A stretch of 11,770 bases of DNA from Bacteroides sp. (GCF_030151085.1 NZ_JASLER010000059.1:1-11770), one strand, 5' to 3'. Positions 1 to 7,281 are shown, counted from the stretch's first letter. Numbers and translations: made by a program. The notes: generated by a model from the sequence alone, not told the origin.

Positions 1-218
1 GAGAGGACCGTGTTGGACTGACCGCTGGTTTACCAGTTGTGCCGCCAGGTGCATCGCTGGGTATCTAAGTCGGGATTGGATAAGTGCTGAAAGCATCTAA
101 GTACGAAGCCAGCCACAAGATTAGATTTCTTAGGGTCGTCAAAGACGATGACGTTGATAGGAGGCAGGTGTAAAGGTGGTAACATCATAGCCGAGCCTTA
201 CTAATTGCCCGTTCACTT
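1..218 (+). rRNA. 23S ribosomal RNA, 3' end (partial)
   Basis: The window opens with GAGAGGACC, the universally conserved sarcin-ricin loop (helix 95) that elongation factors contact. It continues through other conserved 3'-domain segments: GATAAGTGCTGAAAGCATCTA at about 80-100, GACGATGACGTTGATAGG at about 145-162, and CTTACTAATTGCCCG near the end. The 5' part lies outside the window. The exact 3' end is estimated, because the 5' strand of the terminal helix is not visible. The gene is followed within about 80 bases by 5S rRNA, the normal order of a bacterial rrn operon transcribed on the + strand. No tRNA is seen in the 23S-5S spacer. Confidence 0.97.
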
Positions 219-297
219 TTTGTCTTCCGAGTATGGGGGATATATACGTTCAGCCAACAAAAACTGACTTTACTTTTTACATCATGTCTACCTTATT

Positions 298-407
<110 letters not shown>

Positions 408-415
408 TTGAAGAG

Positions 416-448
416 AAGCCCCTGTATCCATGATACAGGGGCTTTTTT
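416..448 (+). terminator. Intrinsic terminator of the rRNA operon
   Basis: A perfect 13-bp stem, AAGCCCCTGTATC (416-428) with GATACAGGGGCTT (432-444), closes a 3-base loop. It runs into six consecutive T residues (443-448). It starts about nine bases after the 5S gene, where an rrn terminator is expected. Confidence 0.93.
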
Positions 449-454
449 CGTTTA

Positions 455-490
455 GACAACTATGTAAATTTGGACAACTACGTAAAATTG
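455..490. repeat. 18-bp tandem direct repeat, two copies
   Basis: GACAACTATGTAAATTTG (455-472) is followed without a gap by GACAACTACGTAAAATTG (473-490), with 16 of 18 positions identical. GGGGCTTT also occurs on both sides, inside the 5S terminator (from 438) and just after the second copy (from about 493), so a longer duplicated segment may underlie it. No function is evident. Confidence 0.7.
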
Positions 491-677
491 TGGGGCTTTC
501 TTGCTGATTGTTTTTTAATGCTAGATTCTATTATAAAACTCATATTTTATAAAAAATAGCATATATCGGCGCTTGGATATATCTTACTTAACATTCGAAT
601 TTACTTAATAGAATATTCTTTTTGTACTACATATTTCAATGATTAAAAGTCCTTAAAGCCAGTGATTTATATGCTCT

Positions 678-705
678 TTTGCTTTCGTATTACATACTTT
701 CTTTG
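678..705 (+). promoter_or_regulatory. Weak candidate promoter upstream of the 842 gene
   Basis: TTTG (678-681) and TTTCTTTG (698-705, one mismatch to TAnnTTTG) resemble the Bacteroides -33 and -7 boxes. The 16-base gap is shorter than the usual 19-22. If it is used, the leader before the 842 start codon would be about 130 bases. This is the best match in the spacer but is not strong. Confidence 0.25.
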
Positions 706-841
706 TACCTTTACTTCATAATAAGAGGAATAATAGGTCACGCTTGAACCGTGATATTTTTATCTTTTTATATAAAAAAAAGTGATATTGGAAAACAAAT
801 GTAAACGCGAACTGTTTATTATTGTAGATTTATAAGACGAC

Positions 842-1288
842 ATGAAAACAACTGTAAAGACATTTTGGATTTGTACCTTTGTAATGCTGGTTTGCAGCAT
901 TAGCGGTAAAGCCATTGACTTTACTAAAGCAGGTAGCGGATTAACTGATGGTTATGAAGTCTCTGCTTCTACGTCTTCAGTCTCAGCTATTTCCGATATC
1001 AATATTGATGAACCGAATACTACATTTAGTCATGCAAAGTTTGTATGGTCATCGGATGTAGAACTTGGGACAAAGCCTATTACGGAAATATACACTTCCA
1101 ACCAACAACGTCTACGTAGAGTTCTTGAAGACAATCTGTTCCTCAGAAATATATTTCTGATTTTATCTAATCACGAGAACTTACTCGTTCAGGGACAGAC
1201 CAAACTATATTTTTCTGATAAAGCACCCTATTATGCATTAATGGGCAGTGATTACTACATTTTTACGCTTCGGCGAATTCTGATTTAA
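842..1288 (+). CDS. Small secreted protein of unknown function
   Basis: A 148-residue protein that I do not recognise. Residues 1-24 look like a Sec signal peptide: Lys2 and Lys6, a hydrophobic core FWICTFVMLVCSI, then a small-residue region SGKA before IDF. The next 35 residues are rich in Ser and Thr and probably flexible. The C-terminal half is denser, with a basic stretch QQRLRRVLEDN at about 88-98 and an aromatic end SDYYIFTLRRILI. The secretion signal and the compositionally normal C-terminus argue for a real gene, not a chance reading frame. It sits alone between the rrn terminator and exbB. I see no terminator between it and exbB (1289-1498), so it could be co-transcribed with the TonB operon. 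Its function is unknown, and it could also be a degraded remnant. Confidence 0.6.
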   Translation: MKTTVKTFWICTFVMLVCSISGKAIDFTKAGSGLTDGYEVSASTSSVSAISDINIDEPNTTFSHAKFVWSSDVELGTKPITEIYTSNQQRLRRVLEDNLFLRNIFLILSNHENLLVQGQTKLYFSDKAPYYALMGSDYYIFTLRRILI

Positions 1289-1498
1289 TATACTACATCT
1301 CCTTTATTTAATTTTCTTCTTTGCCCCTTCTTTCTTGAAGTAATTGAAAGTTGGTAGCCCTCTTTATGTACATCAAAGTCATGATACAAAAGTGAGGTTG
1401 CAAGAGTGGTTGCGTCCTGAAGGCTCGCAAGTGGAGAATTATATCCCTATGCTTTATATTTATAATCAATTTAAGTACCAACAATTAAATTTTGCATC

Positions 1499-2311
1499 AT
1501 GGAAACTACTCAAAAAAAGTCTGCCTCCTTTAAGGGCATCAAATCTGCCGGTTGGGTAATCGTAATTTGTTTTATCATCGCCGTGCTAATCTTTCAATTT
1601 GTGCTTGGAAATCCTTCCAACTTTATGAACAATGACCCGAACAACCACCCATTGCCAGGAAACTTCCTCGGTACTATATATAAAGGTGGATTTATTGTTC
1701 CTGTTATCCAAACTCTTTTGCTGACTGTGCTTGCACTGAGCATTGAACGTTACATTGCTATTCGTGCCGCTTTCGGTAAAGGTTCATTAGTAAAATTCGT
1801 TGCAAACATTAAAGCTGCTCTTGCTGCCGGTGATATGAAGAAGGCACAGCAGATTTGTGATGCACAACGTGGTTCTGTTGCTAACGTAGTAAATGCTACT
1901 TTAAGAAAGTACTCTGAAATGGAGGGGGATACAACTCTGACCAAAGAACAGAAATTGCTTGGCATCCAAAAAGAACTGGAAGAAGCTACTGCATTGGAAT
2001 TGCCTATGATGGAGCAAAATCTTCCGATTATCGGTACTATTACTACTCTAGGTACATTGATGGGGTTGCTTGGTACGGTTATCGGTATGATCCGTTCGTT
2101 CGCCGCTCTTGCTGCCGGAGGTTCTGCTGACTCAATGGCATTGTCTCAAGGTATTTCTGAGGCCTTGATTAATACGGCATTCGGTATCTTGACTGGTGCA
2201 TTGGCCGTTATTTCTTATAACTACTATACCAACAAGATTGATAAGTTGACTTACAGCCTTGACGAGGTTGGATTCTCTATCGTACAGACCTTTGCAGCCA
2301 CACATAAGTAA
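1499..2311 (+). CDS. exbB: ExbB/MotA/TolQ family proton channel
   Basis: Inner-membrane stator and channel subunit of the TonB energising complex. With ExbD it converts the proton gradient into force on TonB. The 270-residue protein has a first membrane helix at about 18-37. A second at about 63-85 leads into the basic segment ERYIAIRAA. A cytoplasmic helical domain (about 95-170) follows, then the two family-defining helices: NLPIIGTITTLGTLMGLLGTVIGMI (about 174-198) and ALINTAFGILTGALAVISYNYY (about 222-243). The G/T-rich pore-lining pattern of these two is typical of ExbB/TolQ. The extra N-terminal helix makes it longer than E. coli ExbB (about 244). The start at 1499 fits the signal-free N-terminus, and no clear Shine-Dalgarno is present, as is usual in Bacteroides. 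I found no good promoter in 1289-1498. It heads the exbB-exbD-exbD-tonB cluster. Confidence 0.95.
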   Translation: METTQKKSASFKGIKSAGWVIVICFIIAVLIFQFVLGNPSNFMNNDPNNHPLPGNFLGTIYKGGFIVPVIQTLLLTVLALSIERYIAIRAAFGKGSLVKFVANIKAALAAGDMKKAQQICDAQRGSVANVVNATLRKYSEMEGDTTLTKEQKLLGIQKELEEATALELPMMEQNLPIIGTITTLGTLMGLLGTVIGMIRSFAALAAGGSADSMALSQGISEALINTAFGILTGALAVISYNYYTNKIDKLTYSLDEVGFSIVQTFAATHK

Positions 2312-2416
2312 ATTGAAAATTGAGGATTGAGAATTAAAAATGATACTCATACGTATCCTCGATTCTTTTATTTCTCAACTATTATTTCTCAATTACTAAT
2401 TCTCAATTTTTAATTT
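2310..2416. repeat. Long imperfect inverted repeat between exbB and exbD
   Basis: Nearly the whole 112-base gap folds back on itself. The first 15 bases of the left arm (from 2310) pair with the right arm (ending 2416), interrupted only by a G-U wobble. Pairing then continues through ATT and AATT blocks to about 2335/2391. The arms are built from repeats of TTGAGAATT-like units (TTGAGGATTGAGAATT on the left, TTCTCAATTACTAATTCTC on the right). A smaller nested stem, GAGGAT (2322-2327) with ATCCTC (2355-2360), is also visible. The dyad has no terminal T-run, so it is not a classic terminator. It could set the ratio of ExbB to downstream subunits by RNA processing or partial attenuation, which is inference. 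Confidence 0.75.
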
Positions 2417-2423
2417 AAAAATT

Positions 2424-3029
2424 ATGGGTAGAGCGAAAATAAAAAAGAAAAGTACGTTCATCGACATGACGGCGATGAGTGACGTGACTGTATTGCTGCT
2501 TACCTTCTTCATGTTGACATCTACGTTTGTGAAGAAAGAACCGGTACAGGTAACCACTCCCGCCTCCGTTTCCGAGATCAAGATCCCGGAAACGAATATC
2601 CTTCAGATATTAGTCGATCCGGACGGAAAAGTATTTATGAGTCTGGACAAACAAGCAGACTTACGCAATGTGCTGGAAGCTATGGGACAAGAATATGGAG
2701 TGACTTTCTCACCCGAGGAGATTAAGAAATTCGGATTGGCATCCACTTTTGGAGTGCCGATGAAGAGTATGAAGAAATACCTCGACTTGCCACAAGACCA
2801 GCAGGACGCTGTGTTGAAGAATGAAGGAATACCGACTGACAGTATAGACAATCAGTTTAAAGCTTGGGTGCGTAATGCTCGTGCTGCAAATAGTGATCTG
2901 CGTATTGCCATCAAGGCAGATGCCAATACTCCTTATTCTGTAATCAAGAATGTTATGAACTCACTTCAGGACCTTAGAGAGAATCGGTATAATCTGATTA
3001 CTTCTCTGAAGACTACTTCTGAAGACTAA
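2424..3029 (+). CDS. exbD: ExbD/TolR-type biopolymer transport protein (first copy)
   Basis: Second motor subunit of the ExbB-ExbD-TonB complex, a single-span inner-membrane protein with a periplasmic domain. The basic N-terminus KIKKK precedes the membrane helix at about 13-34. Asp20 in MSDVTVLLLTFFMLTS sits where the essential proton-carrying Asp25 of E. coli ExbD is found. The periplasmic part contains the family fold: NILQILVDPDGKVFMSLDKQ (58-77), and the late segment LRIAIKADANTPYSVIKNVMNSLQD (159-183). It is 201 residues, against about 140 for E. coli ExbD. The excess lies mainly at residues 85-150, between strands, as in other Bacteroidetes copies. It is 112 bases after exbB and 15 before the second exbD. 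Confidence 0.93.
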   Translation: MGRAKIKKKSTFIDMTAMSDVTVLLLTFFMLTSTFVKKEPVQVTTPASVSEIKIPETNILQILVDPDGKVFMSLDKQADLRNVLEAMGQEYGVTFSPEEIKKFGLASTFGVPMKSMKKYLDLPQDQQDAVLKNEGIPTDSIDNQFKAWVRNARAANSDLRIAIKADANTPYSVIKNVMNSLQDLRENRYNLITSLKTTSED

Positions 3030-3044
3030 CGGAAAGGAAATATT

Positions 3045-3698
3045 ATGGCTGAAATACAAGAAAGCGGTGGTAAGAAGAAAGGTGGAAAAACCAAGCAAAA
3101 GAAAATGACCGTCAGGGTGGACTTTACACCCATGGTGGACATGAACATGTTGCTGATTACCTTCTTTATGCTTTGTACTTCTCTGAGCAAACCTCAGACG
3201 ATGGAGATAAGCATGCCGAGTAACGATAAAGATATTACCGAAGAGCAGCAATCTAAAGTGAAGGCATCACAAGCTATCACATTGTTGCTGGGTGAAGGTG
3301 ATAAATTGTATTACTACGAAGGAGAACCTAACTATAAAGACTATTCCTCACTGAAGGAAACTACCTATAAGCCGGATGGTCTGAGAGAAATGCTCCTGAA
3401 ACGTAATAGAGCTGCTGTGCAGGAAGTGAATGAACTGAAACAGCAGAAACTGGATCTAAAGATATCGCAAGAAGATTATGAGAAGCAGCTTTCCGAAATT
3501 AAAAGTGGAAAGGATACGCCGACTGTTATTATAAAAGCTACCGACGACGCTTCGTACAAAAATCTGATTGATGCTCTCGATGAAATGCAGATATGTGATA
3601 TAGGTAAATATGTGATAACGCAAATTGCCGATGCCGACGAGTTCTTAATGAAGAACTATGAAAGCAAGGGGGAGTTGACGCAGAACATTGCCGAATAA
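3045..3698 (+). CDS. exbD: ExbD/TolR-type biopolymer transport protein (second copy)
   Basis: A paralogous second ExbD of 217 residues. The Lys/Gly-rich N-terminus (9-20) leads to DFTPMVDMNMLLITFFMLCTS, where Asp32 occupies the essential proton-site position. PMVDMNMLLITFFM matches the ExbD/TolR signature more closely than the first copy does. The periplasmic domain has a Lys/Glu/Gln-rich insertion at about 114-155 that should form a long helix or coiled coil. The conserved TVIIKATDDASYKNLIDALDEMQ (160-182) follows. Fifteen bases separate it from the first exbD, with GGAAAGGAAA 5 to 14 bases before the start. The two copies differ strongly, which suggests a hetero-oligomeric ExbD plug and not a redundant duplicate. 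That is inference. Confidence 0.93.
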   Translation: MAEIQESGGKKKGGKTKQKKMTVRVDFTPMVDMNMLLITFFMLCTSLSKPQTMEISMPSNDKDITEEQQSKVKASQAITLLLGEGDKLYYYEGEPNYKDYSSLKETTYKPDGLREMLLKRNRAAVQEVNELKQQKLDLKISQEDYEKQLSEIKSGKDTPTVIIKATDDASYKNLIDALDEMQICDIGKYVITQIADADEFLMKNYESKGELTQNIAE

Positions 3699-3726
3699 TG
3701 TGTAACACCTAAAACAAAGAAAGAAA

Positions 3727-4539
3727 ATGGCTAAAGTAGATTTAAGTTCTTCGGAATGGTGTGACCTGATATTCGCGGACAAGAATAAAGCGTATGGTGC
3801 CTATAAGATGCGCGAAAACTCTCCCAAACGTCACAATATAGCTGTGATATTGGTGATAGTTATTGCATTGATAGGATTCAGCATTCCTGCCTTGATTAAA
3901 ATGGCTACTCCTAAGCAAAAAGAAGTGATGACAGAAGTAACTACCCTCTCGCAACTCGATGAGCCGGAAGTGAAACAAGAGGAGATGAAACGTGTTGAAC
4001 CGGTGGCTCCGCCGCCTCCCGCACTGAAAAGCTCTATCAAGTTTACCGCTCCTGTCATCAAGAAGGATGAGGAAGTAAGGGATGAGGACGAAATTAAGAG
4101 CCAGCAAGAACTGACTCAGACCAAAGTTACCATCTCTATTGCCGATGTGAAAGGTAATGACGAAGCTAACGGTAAAGATATTGCTGACCTAAAACAAGTA
4201 GTGACACAAGCTGTCGAAGAAGAGAAAGTGTTCGATATGGTAGAACAAATGCCGCAATTCCCCGGTGGACAGGTAGAATTGATGAAGTGGATTGGCGAAC
4301 ATTTGAAATATCCGACTATTGCACAAGAGAATGGAGTGCAAGGACGTGTTACTTGTCAGTTTGTTGTAGGTAAGGACGGAAAGGTACGAGAAGTAACTGT
4401 ACTCAAGACCTTAGACCCCTATTGCGATAAGGAAGCTGTTCGTGTTATCATGGCAATGCCTAATTGGATTCCGGGTAAACAGAATGGTAAGGCAGTAGCA
4501 GTGAAATATACAGTCCCAATTACTTTCAGATTACAATAA
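3727..4539 (+). CDS. tonB: TonB energy transducer
   Basis: Transmits force from ExbB/ExbD across the periplasm to outer-membrane TonB-dependent receptors. The 270 residues begin with the Bacteroidetes N-terminal element FADKNKAYGAYKMRE (16-30). A single membrane helix follows, IAVILVIVIALIGFSIPALI (about 38-57). The periplasm-spanning linker is rich in Glu, Lys and Pro, including EPVAPPPP (91-98). The C-terminal TonB domain (about 174-270) is complete: MPQFPGG, MKWIGEHLKYP, GVQGRVTCQFVVGKDGKV, EAVRVIMAMPNWIPGKQNGKAV and the final strand YTVPITFRL. The gene starts 28 bases after exbD and ends 13 bases before the PstS-like gene, in one operon. SusC-type receptors are the expected clients in Bacteroides. 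Confidence 0.95.
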   Translation: MAKVDLSSSEWCDLIFADKNKAYGAYKMRENSPKRHNIAVILVIVIALIGFSIPALIKMATPKQKEVMTEVTTLSQLDEPEVKQEEMKRVEPVAPPPPALKSSIKFTAPVIKKDEEVRDEDEIKSQQELTQTKVTISIADVKGNDEANGKDIADLKQVVTQAVEEEKVFDMVEQMPQFPGGQVELMKWIGEHLKYPTIAQENGVQGRVTCQFVVGKDGKVREVTVLKTLDPYCDKEAVRVIMAMPNWIPGKQNGKAVAVKYTVPITFRLQ

Positions 4540-4552
4540 TAATGTGTGTGTT

Positions 4553-5503
4553 ATGAAGACGGTGAAACAACTTCAGCTTTTAGGCGTGTTGACAATGCTG
4601 GTTATACTGGCCGGTTGCCAACGCAAGCCCAAGGATGGGCGGACGGATACCTATACTTCCGGTGTAATAGCAATTGCTGCCGACGAAAGTTTTCAGCCTA
4701 TTGTGCAGGAAGAGATAGATGTATTCGAAGGACTCTATCCCTTGGCAGGAATTGTGCCCCGTTATGTGACGGAAGTAGATGCCGTCAACCTCTTGCTCAA
4801 AGACAGTCTGCGGTTAGCTATAACCAGCCGCAGACTGACTCAGGAGGAAATGAATTCCTTTAATAGCCGGAAATTCTATCCGCAGGAAATAAAGATAGCT
4901 ACAGATGGTTTGGCTTTGATTACCCATCGGGGTAATCCGGATACTTTGATTACTGTTAAAGATATCCGCCGTATCCTGACCGGAGAAGCTAAGCAGTGGA
5001 AGGATATCTATCCGGATTCACGTTTAAAGGATATCAGTTTGGTGTTCGACAATAAGAATTCCAGTACCGTACGTTTTGCAGTTGACTCAATTTGTAAAGG
5101 TGCACCGCTTTCCGATCAAGTGAAGGCACTGAAGACGAACAGAGAGGTTATCGACTACGTAGCCAAGACCCCCGATGCCATAGGTATCATCGGCGTGAAC
5201 TGGCTAAGTGATAAAAATGACAGTACAGGACTTTCCTTTAGTAAAGAGGTGCAGGTGATGTCCGTCAGTGATGCTGACAAGGCTACACCGGGTAACAGTT
5301 TTAAACCTTATCAGGCGTACTTGTTTTACGGTGATTATCCGTTGACACGCAGCATTTATGCCTTGTTGAATGATCCGCGGGGAGCACTTCCGTGGGGATT
5401 GGCTTCTTTCCTCGCATCCGACCGGGGACAGCGGATTATATTAAAGTCGGGATTAGTACCCGCCACCCAGCCGGTGCGCGTGGTAAACGTCAAAGATGAA
5501 TAA
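4553..5503 (+). CDS. PstS-like phosphate-binding-family lipoprotein
   Basis: A 316-residue lipoprotein of the PstS/PBP-like II substrate-binding fold. MKTVKQLQLLGVLTMLVILAGC is a lipoprotein signal peptide with the lipid-accepting Cys22. The mature part has SGVIAIAADESFQPIVQEEIDVFE (36-59), which matches the first strand and helix of PstS. LRLAITSRRLTQEEMN (86-100) fits the family's assignment of a second ligand segment. NKNSSTVRF (167-175) corresponds to the PstS SGT-type anion-binding loop but is not a canonical GSGT. The start at 4553 gives a proper signal peptide; a GTG nine bases upstream only adds MCV. No pst permease or ATPase genes are nearby, and the gene is tightly placed inside the TonB operon. 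A role in the envelope complex, or in sensing or delivering an anion, is possible. The ligand is unproven. Confidence 0.85.
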   Translation: MKTVKQLQLLGVLTMLVILAGCQRKPKDGRTDTYTSGVIAIAADESFQPIVQEEIDVFEGLYPLAGIVPRYVTEVDAVNLLLKDSLRLAITSRRLTQEEMNSFNSRKFYPQEIKIATDGLALITHRGNPDTLITVKDIRRILTGEAKQWKDIYPDSRLKDISLVFDNKNSSTVRFAVDSICKGAPLSDQVKALKTNREVIDYVAKTPDAIGIIGVNWLSDKNDSTGLSFSKEVQVMSVSDADKATPGNSFKPYQAYLFYGDYPLTRSIYALLNDPRGALPWGLASFLASDRGQRIILKSGLVPATQPVRVVNVKDE

Positions 5504-5508
5504 CTAAA

Positions 5509-6954
5509 ATGAAAGCTAAAATGAAACGTAGATTTGTATTATGCATGGGAGCAGTACTGTTTGCAGGTACGCTCGTTGCACAAACGCCGGTGTCTGAATG
5601 GCAAGCGGGGTTAGATAAAGTAAAAGACCTGATTAAGACGAATCCCGGACAAGCTTCGACCGAAGTAGGGGAAATGTTGAAAGGTAAGAATAAAAAGAAT
5701 GTAGATTTAGTCGTTTCCGTAGCCCGTGCCTATATGGATGCAGGAAAGCTTTCGGAAGCAGAAACCTATTTGGAAATTGCGCGTAAGGCTGATAGTAAAG
5801 ATCCGAAAGTATCTGTTTTAGAAGGAGACATTGCACTTGCCCATAAAGAAGTGGGCAAAGCTTGCCAACTTTACGAACAAGCCATTTATTTCGATCCGAA
5901 CTGTAAGGAGGCTTATATAAAATATGCACAGGCTTATAAGTCGGCAAGTCCTTCACAGGCCATTGAGAAGCTGCAACAACTGAAAACATTGGCTCCCGAT
6001 TTTCTGGAAGCTGATAAAGAATTGGCCGAAGTGTATTATGCCAACAACCGCTTTAAAGATGCGGCGAAAGCATACTCCGGTTTTATTGATACATCCATCG
6101 CTACGGAGAATGACATCTTGAAATATGCTTTTGCATTATTTTTGAGCCATGATTTCGAGAAATCCTTGGCAATTGTTCAGAAAGGTTTGCAGAAGAATGA
6201 ACGTCATGCTGCATTCAACCGCCTTGCGATGTACAACTATACCGATTTGAAACGGTATGAGGAAGCTGAAAAAGCAGCGACAGCTTTCTTCAACGCTTCG
6301 GACAATGCGGATTACTCTTATTTGGACTACCGCTATTACGGTGCTTTGCTGAGTGCACTGAAGAAATATGACCAGGCAGTTATAGAATATAAAAAAGCTT
6401 TAGATAAAGACGCTACCCAAATGGAATTGTGGCGTGAAATCTCCGATGCGTGCGAGCAGAATAACAATTATGCCGAAGCTATAGCCGCGTATCAAAAATA
6501 TTATGATTCATTGGATCAAGACAAAAAGACGCCCGAAGCCCTATTCCAGTTAGGACGTCTTTACTACGGTGAGGGGACGTCTTCGGACACACTTGCCGTA
6601 AAGCCTGCCGACCGTAAGGCGGCATTACAGGCTGCTGACTCTGTGTTCGCGCTTGTTTCCGAACAAGCTCCCGGTAGTTACCTGGGAGAGCTGTGGCGCG
6701 CCCGCACGAATTCGGCCATGGACCCTGAAACAACAGATGGTCTGGCCAAACCTTATTATGAAAAGGTTGTGGACGTGCTGCTTGCTAAGAATGAACCGAA
6801 GTACAACTCTACATTGATAGAAGGCTACAGTTATCTGGGCTATTACTATCTTTTGAAGAGTGACTATCCTACTTCGAAAGAGTTCTGGAATAAAATTCTG
6901 GCTATCGACCCCACCAACGCTACTGCTAAAAAGGCGTTGGACGGCATCAAATAG
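5509..6954 (+). CDS. Secreted tetratricopeptide-repeat protein
   Basis: A 481-residue TPR protein with an N-terminal signal peptide, RRFVLCMGAVLFAGTLVAQ (about 7-25), so it is periplasmic. TPR-like helix pairs run from about residue 67 to the C-terminus. Clear ones include DLVVSVARAYMDAGKLSEAETYLEIARKADSKDP (66-99), PKVSVLEGDIALAHKEVGKACQLYEQAIYFDPN (99-131), ALLSALKKYDQAVIEYKKALDKDA (279-302) and YSYLGYYYLLKSDYPTSKEFWNKILAIDPTN (440-470). TPR arrays are protein-docking scaffolds. The start lies 5 bases after the PstS-like gene; a second ATG four codons in (5521) is an equally good signal-peptide start. It is the last gene of the TonB operon before the terminator. It probably assembles or scaffolds the TonB machinery or the PstS-like lipoprotein, which is inferred from position only. 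Confidence 0.9.
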   Translation: MKAKMKRRFVLCMGAVLFAGTLVAQTPVSEWQAGLDKVKDLIKTNPGQASTEVGEMLKGKNKKNVDLVVSVARAYMDAGKLSEAETYLEIARKADSKDPKVSVLEGDIALAHKEVGKACQLYEQAIYFDPNCKEAYIKYAQAYKSASPSQAIEKLQQLKTLAPDFLEADKELAEVYYANNRFKDAAKAYSGFIDTSIATENDILKYAFALFLSHDFEKSLAIVQKGLQKNERHAAFNRLAMYNYTDLKRYEEAEKAATAFFNASDNADYSYLDYRYYGALLSALKKYDQAVIEYKKALDKDATQMELWREISDACEQNNNYAEAIAAYQKYYDSLDQDKKTPEALFQLGRLYYGEGTSSDTLAVKPADRKAALQAADSVFALVSEQAPGSYLGELWRARTNSAMDPETTDGLAKPYYEKVVDVLLAKNEPKYNSTLIEGYSYLGYYYLLKSDYPTSKEFWNKILAIDPTNATAKKALDGIK

Positions 6955-6981
6955 CAATAATTTTAGTTGTTTGTCGTGTCG

Positions 6982-7019
6982 GGAGGAGCGGAGAGTGATT
7001 CTTAGCTCCTCCTTTTTTT
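6982..7019 (+). terminator. Intrinsic terminator of the TonB operon
   Basis: GGAGGAGC (6982-6989) pairs perfectly with GCTCCTCC (7005-7012), followed by seven T residues (7013-7019). The 15-base loop can extend the stem through further A-T, G-C and G-U pairs. It lies 28 bases after the TPR gene stop. Confidence 0.9.
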
Positions 7020-7079
7020 GTTCTTTTTTGTAATCTATTTTCTTCCTCATTTTGACATTATAAAGAACCTCTTTCCTTT

Positions 7080-7154
7080 TTTACTAAAAACCGAATGGAT
7101 TTTTACTAAATCTTCGACAGATTTTTACTAAATTCTGAGAGAAGATTTACTAAA
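7080..7154. repeat. Four TTTACTAAA motifs at an exact 22-bp period
   Basis: TTTACTAAA starts at 7080, 7102, 7124 and 7146, so each step is 22 bases. The bases between copies are mostly different, with only short shared runs such as GATT before the second and third motifs. The spacing therefore looks like a series of protein-binding sites on one face of the helix (about two turns) rather than a recent tandem duplication. The second copy lies in the dyad GATTT-TTACT-AAATC (7099-7112). A regulator array or iteron-like element is possible. Confidence 0.85.
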
Positions 7155-7281
7155 AATTATTTCGTGCTCCACAGTACCTTCTGAGGCCGTTTTAAGGCTA
7201 CTCTCCCCAAACTACCATTTGTAAAATAAAGTGATGTAATATCGCTTCTCTAATTATTTTTATAAATTTCTTCTTGAATCG

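Larger units (their letters stand above)
449..841. other. Intergenic spacer after the rRNA operon
   Basis: This AT-rich stretch of 393 bases holds no convincing gene on either strand. It contains the 18-bp tandem repeat at 455-490 and a weak promoter-like pair at 678-705. A short inverted repeat, TCACG (738-742) with CGTGA (750-754), is followed by a T-rich run. A 14-bp AT palindrome lies at 765-778. The octamer GTGATATT occurs twice, at 751-758 and 782-789. The hairpin plus T-run upstream of the 842 gene could act as a leader attenuator, but the stem is short and this is speculative. Confidence 0.6.

Noticed and set aside
219..297. tRNA in the 23S-5S spacer
   Set aside because: The 79 bases show no cloverleaf pattern or conserved T-arm sequence; it is ordinary processing spacer.
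1344..1559. 71-residue + strand open frame between the orphan gene and exbB
   Set aside because: It starts at a TTG with no ribosome site, overlaps 61 bases of exbB in another frame, and has no domain or signal-like features.
4546..4863. 105-residue + strand frame inside the PstS-like gene
   Set aside because: It is a shadow in a second frame of a well-supported lipoprotein gene, Cys/Arg-rich with no recognisable features.
6625..7050. 141-residue minus-strand frame over the TPR gene end and terminator
   Set aside because: It runs antisense through the TPR coding sequence and the terminator hairpin, with basic low-quality composition and no family resemblance.
7080..7154. CRISPR array reading of the 22-bp repeats
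   Set aside because: The conserved part is 9 bases and the spacing 13 bases, far below repeat and spacer sizes of CRISPR arrays, and no cas genes are present.
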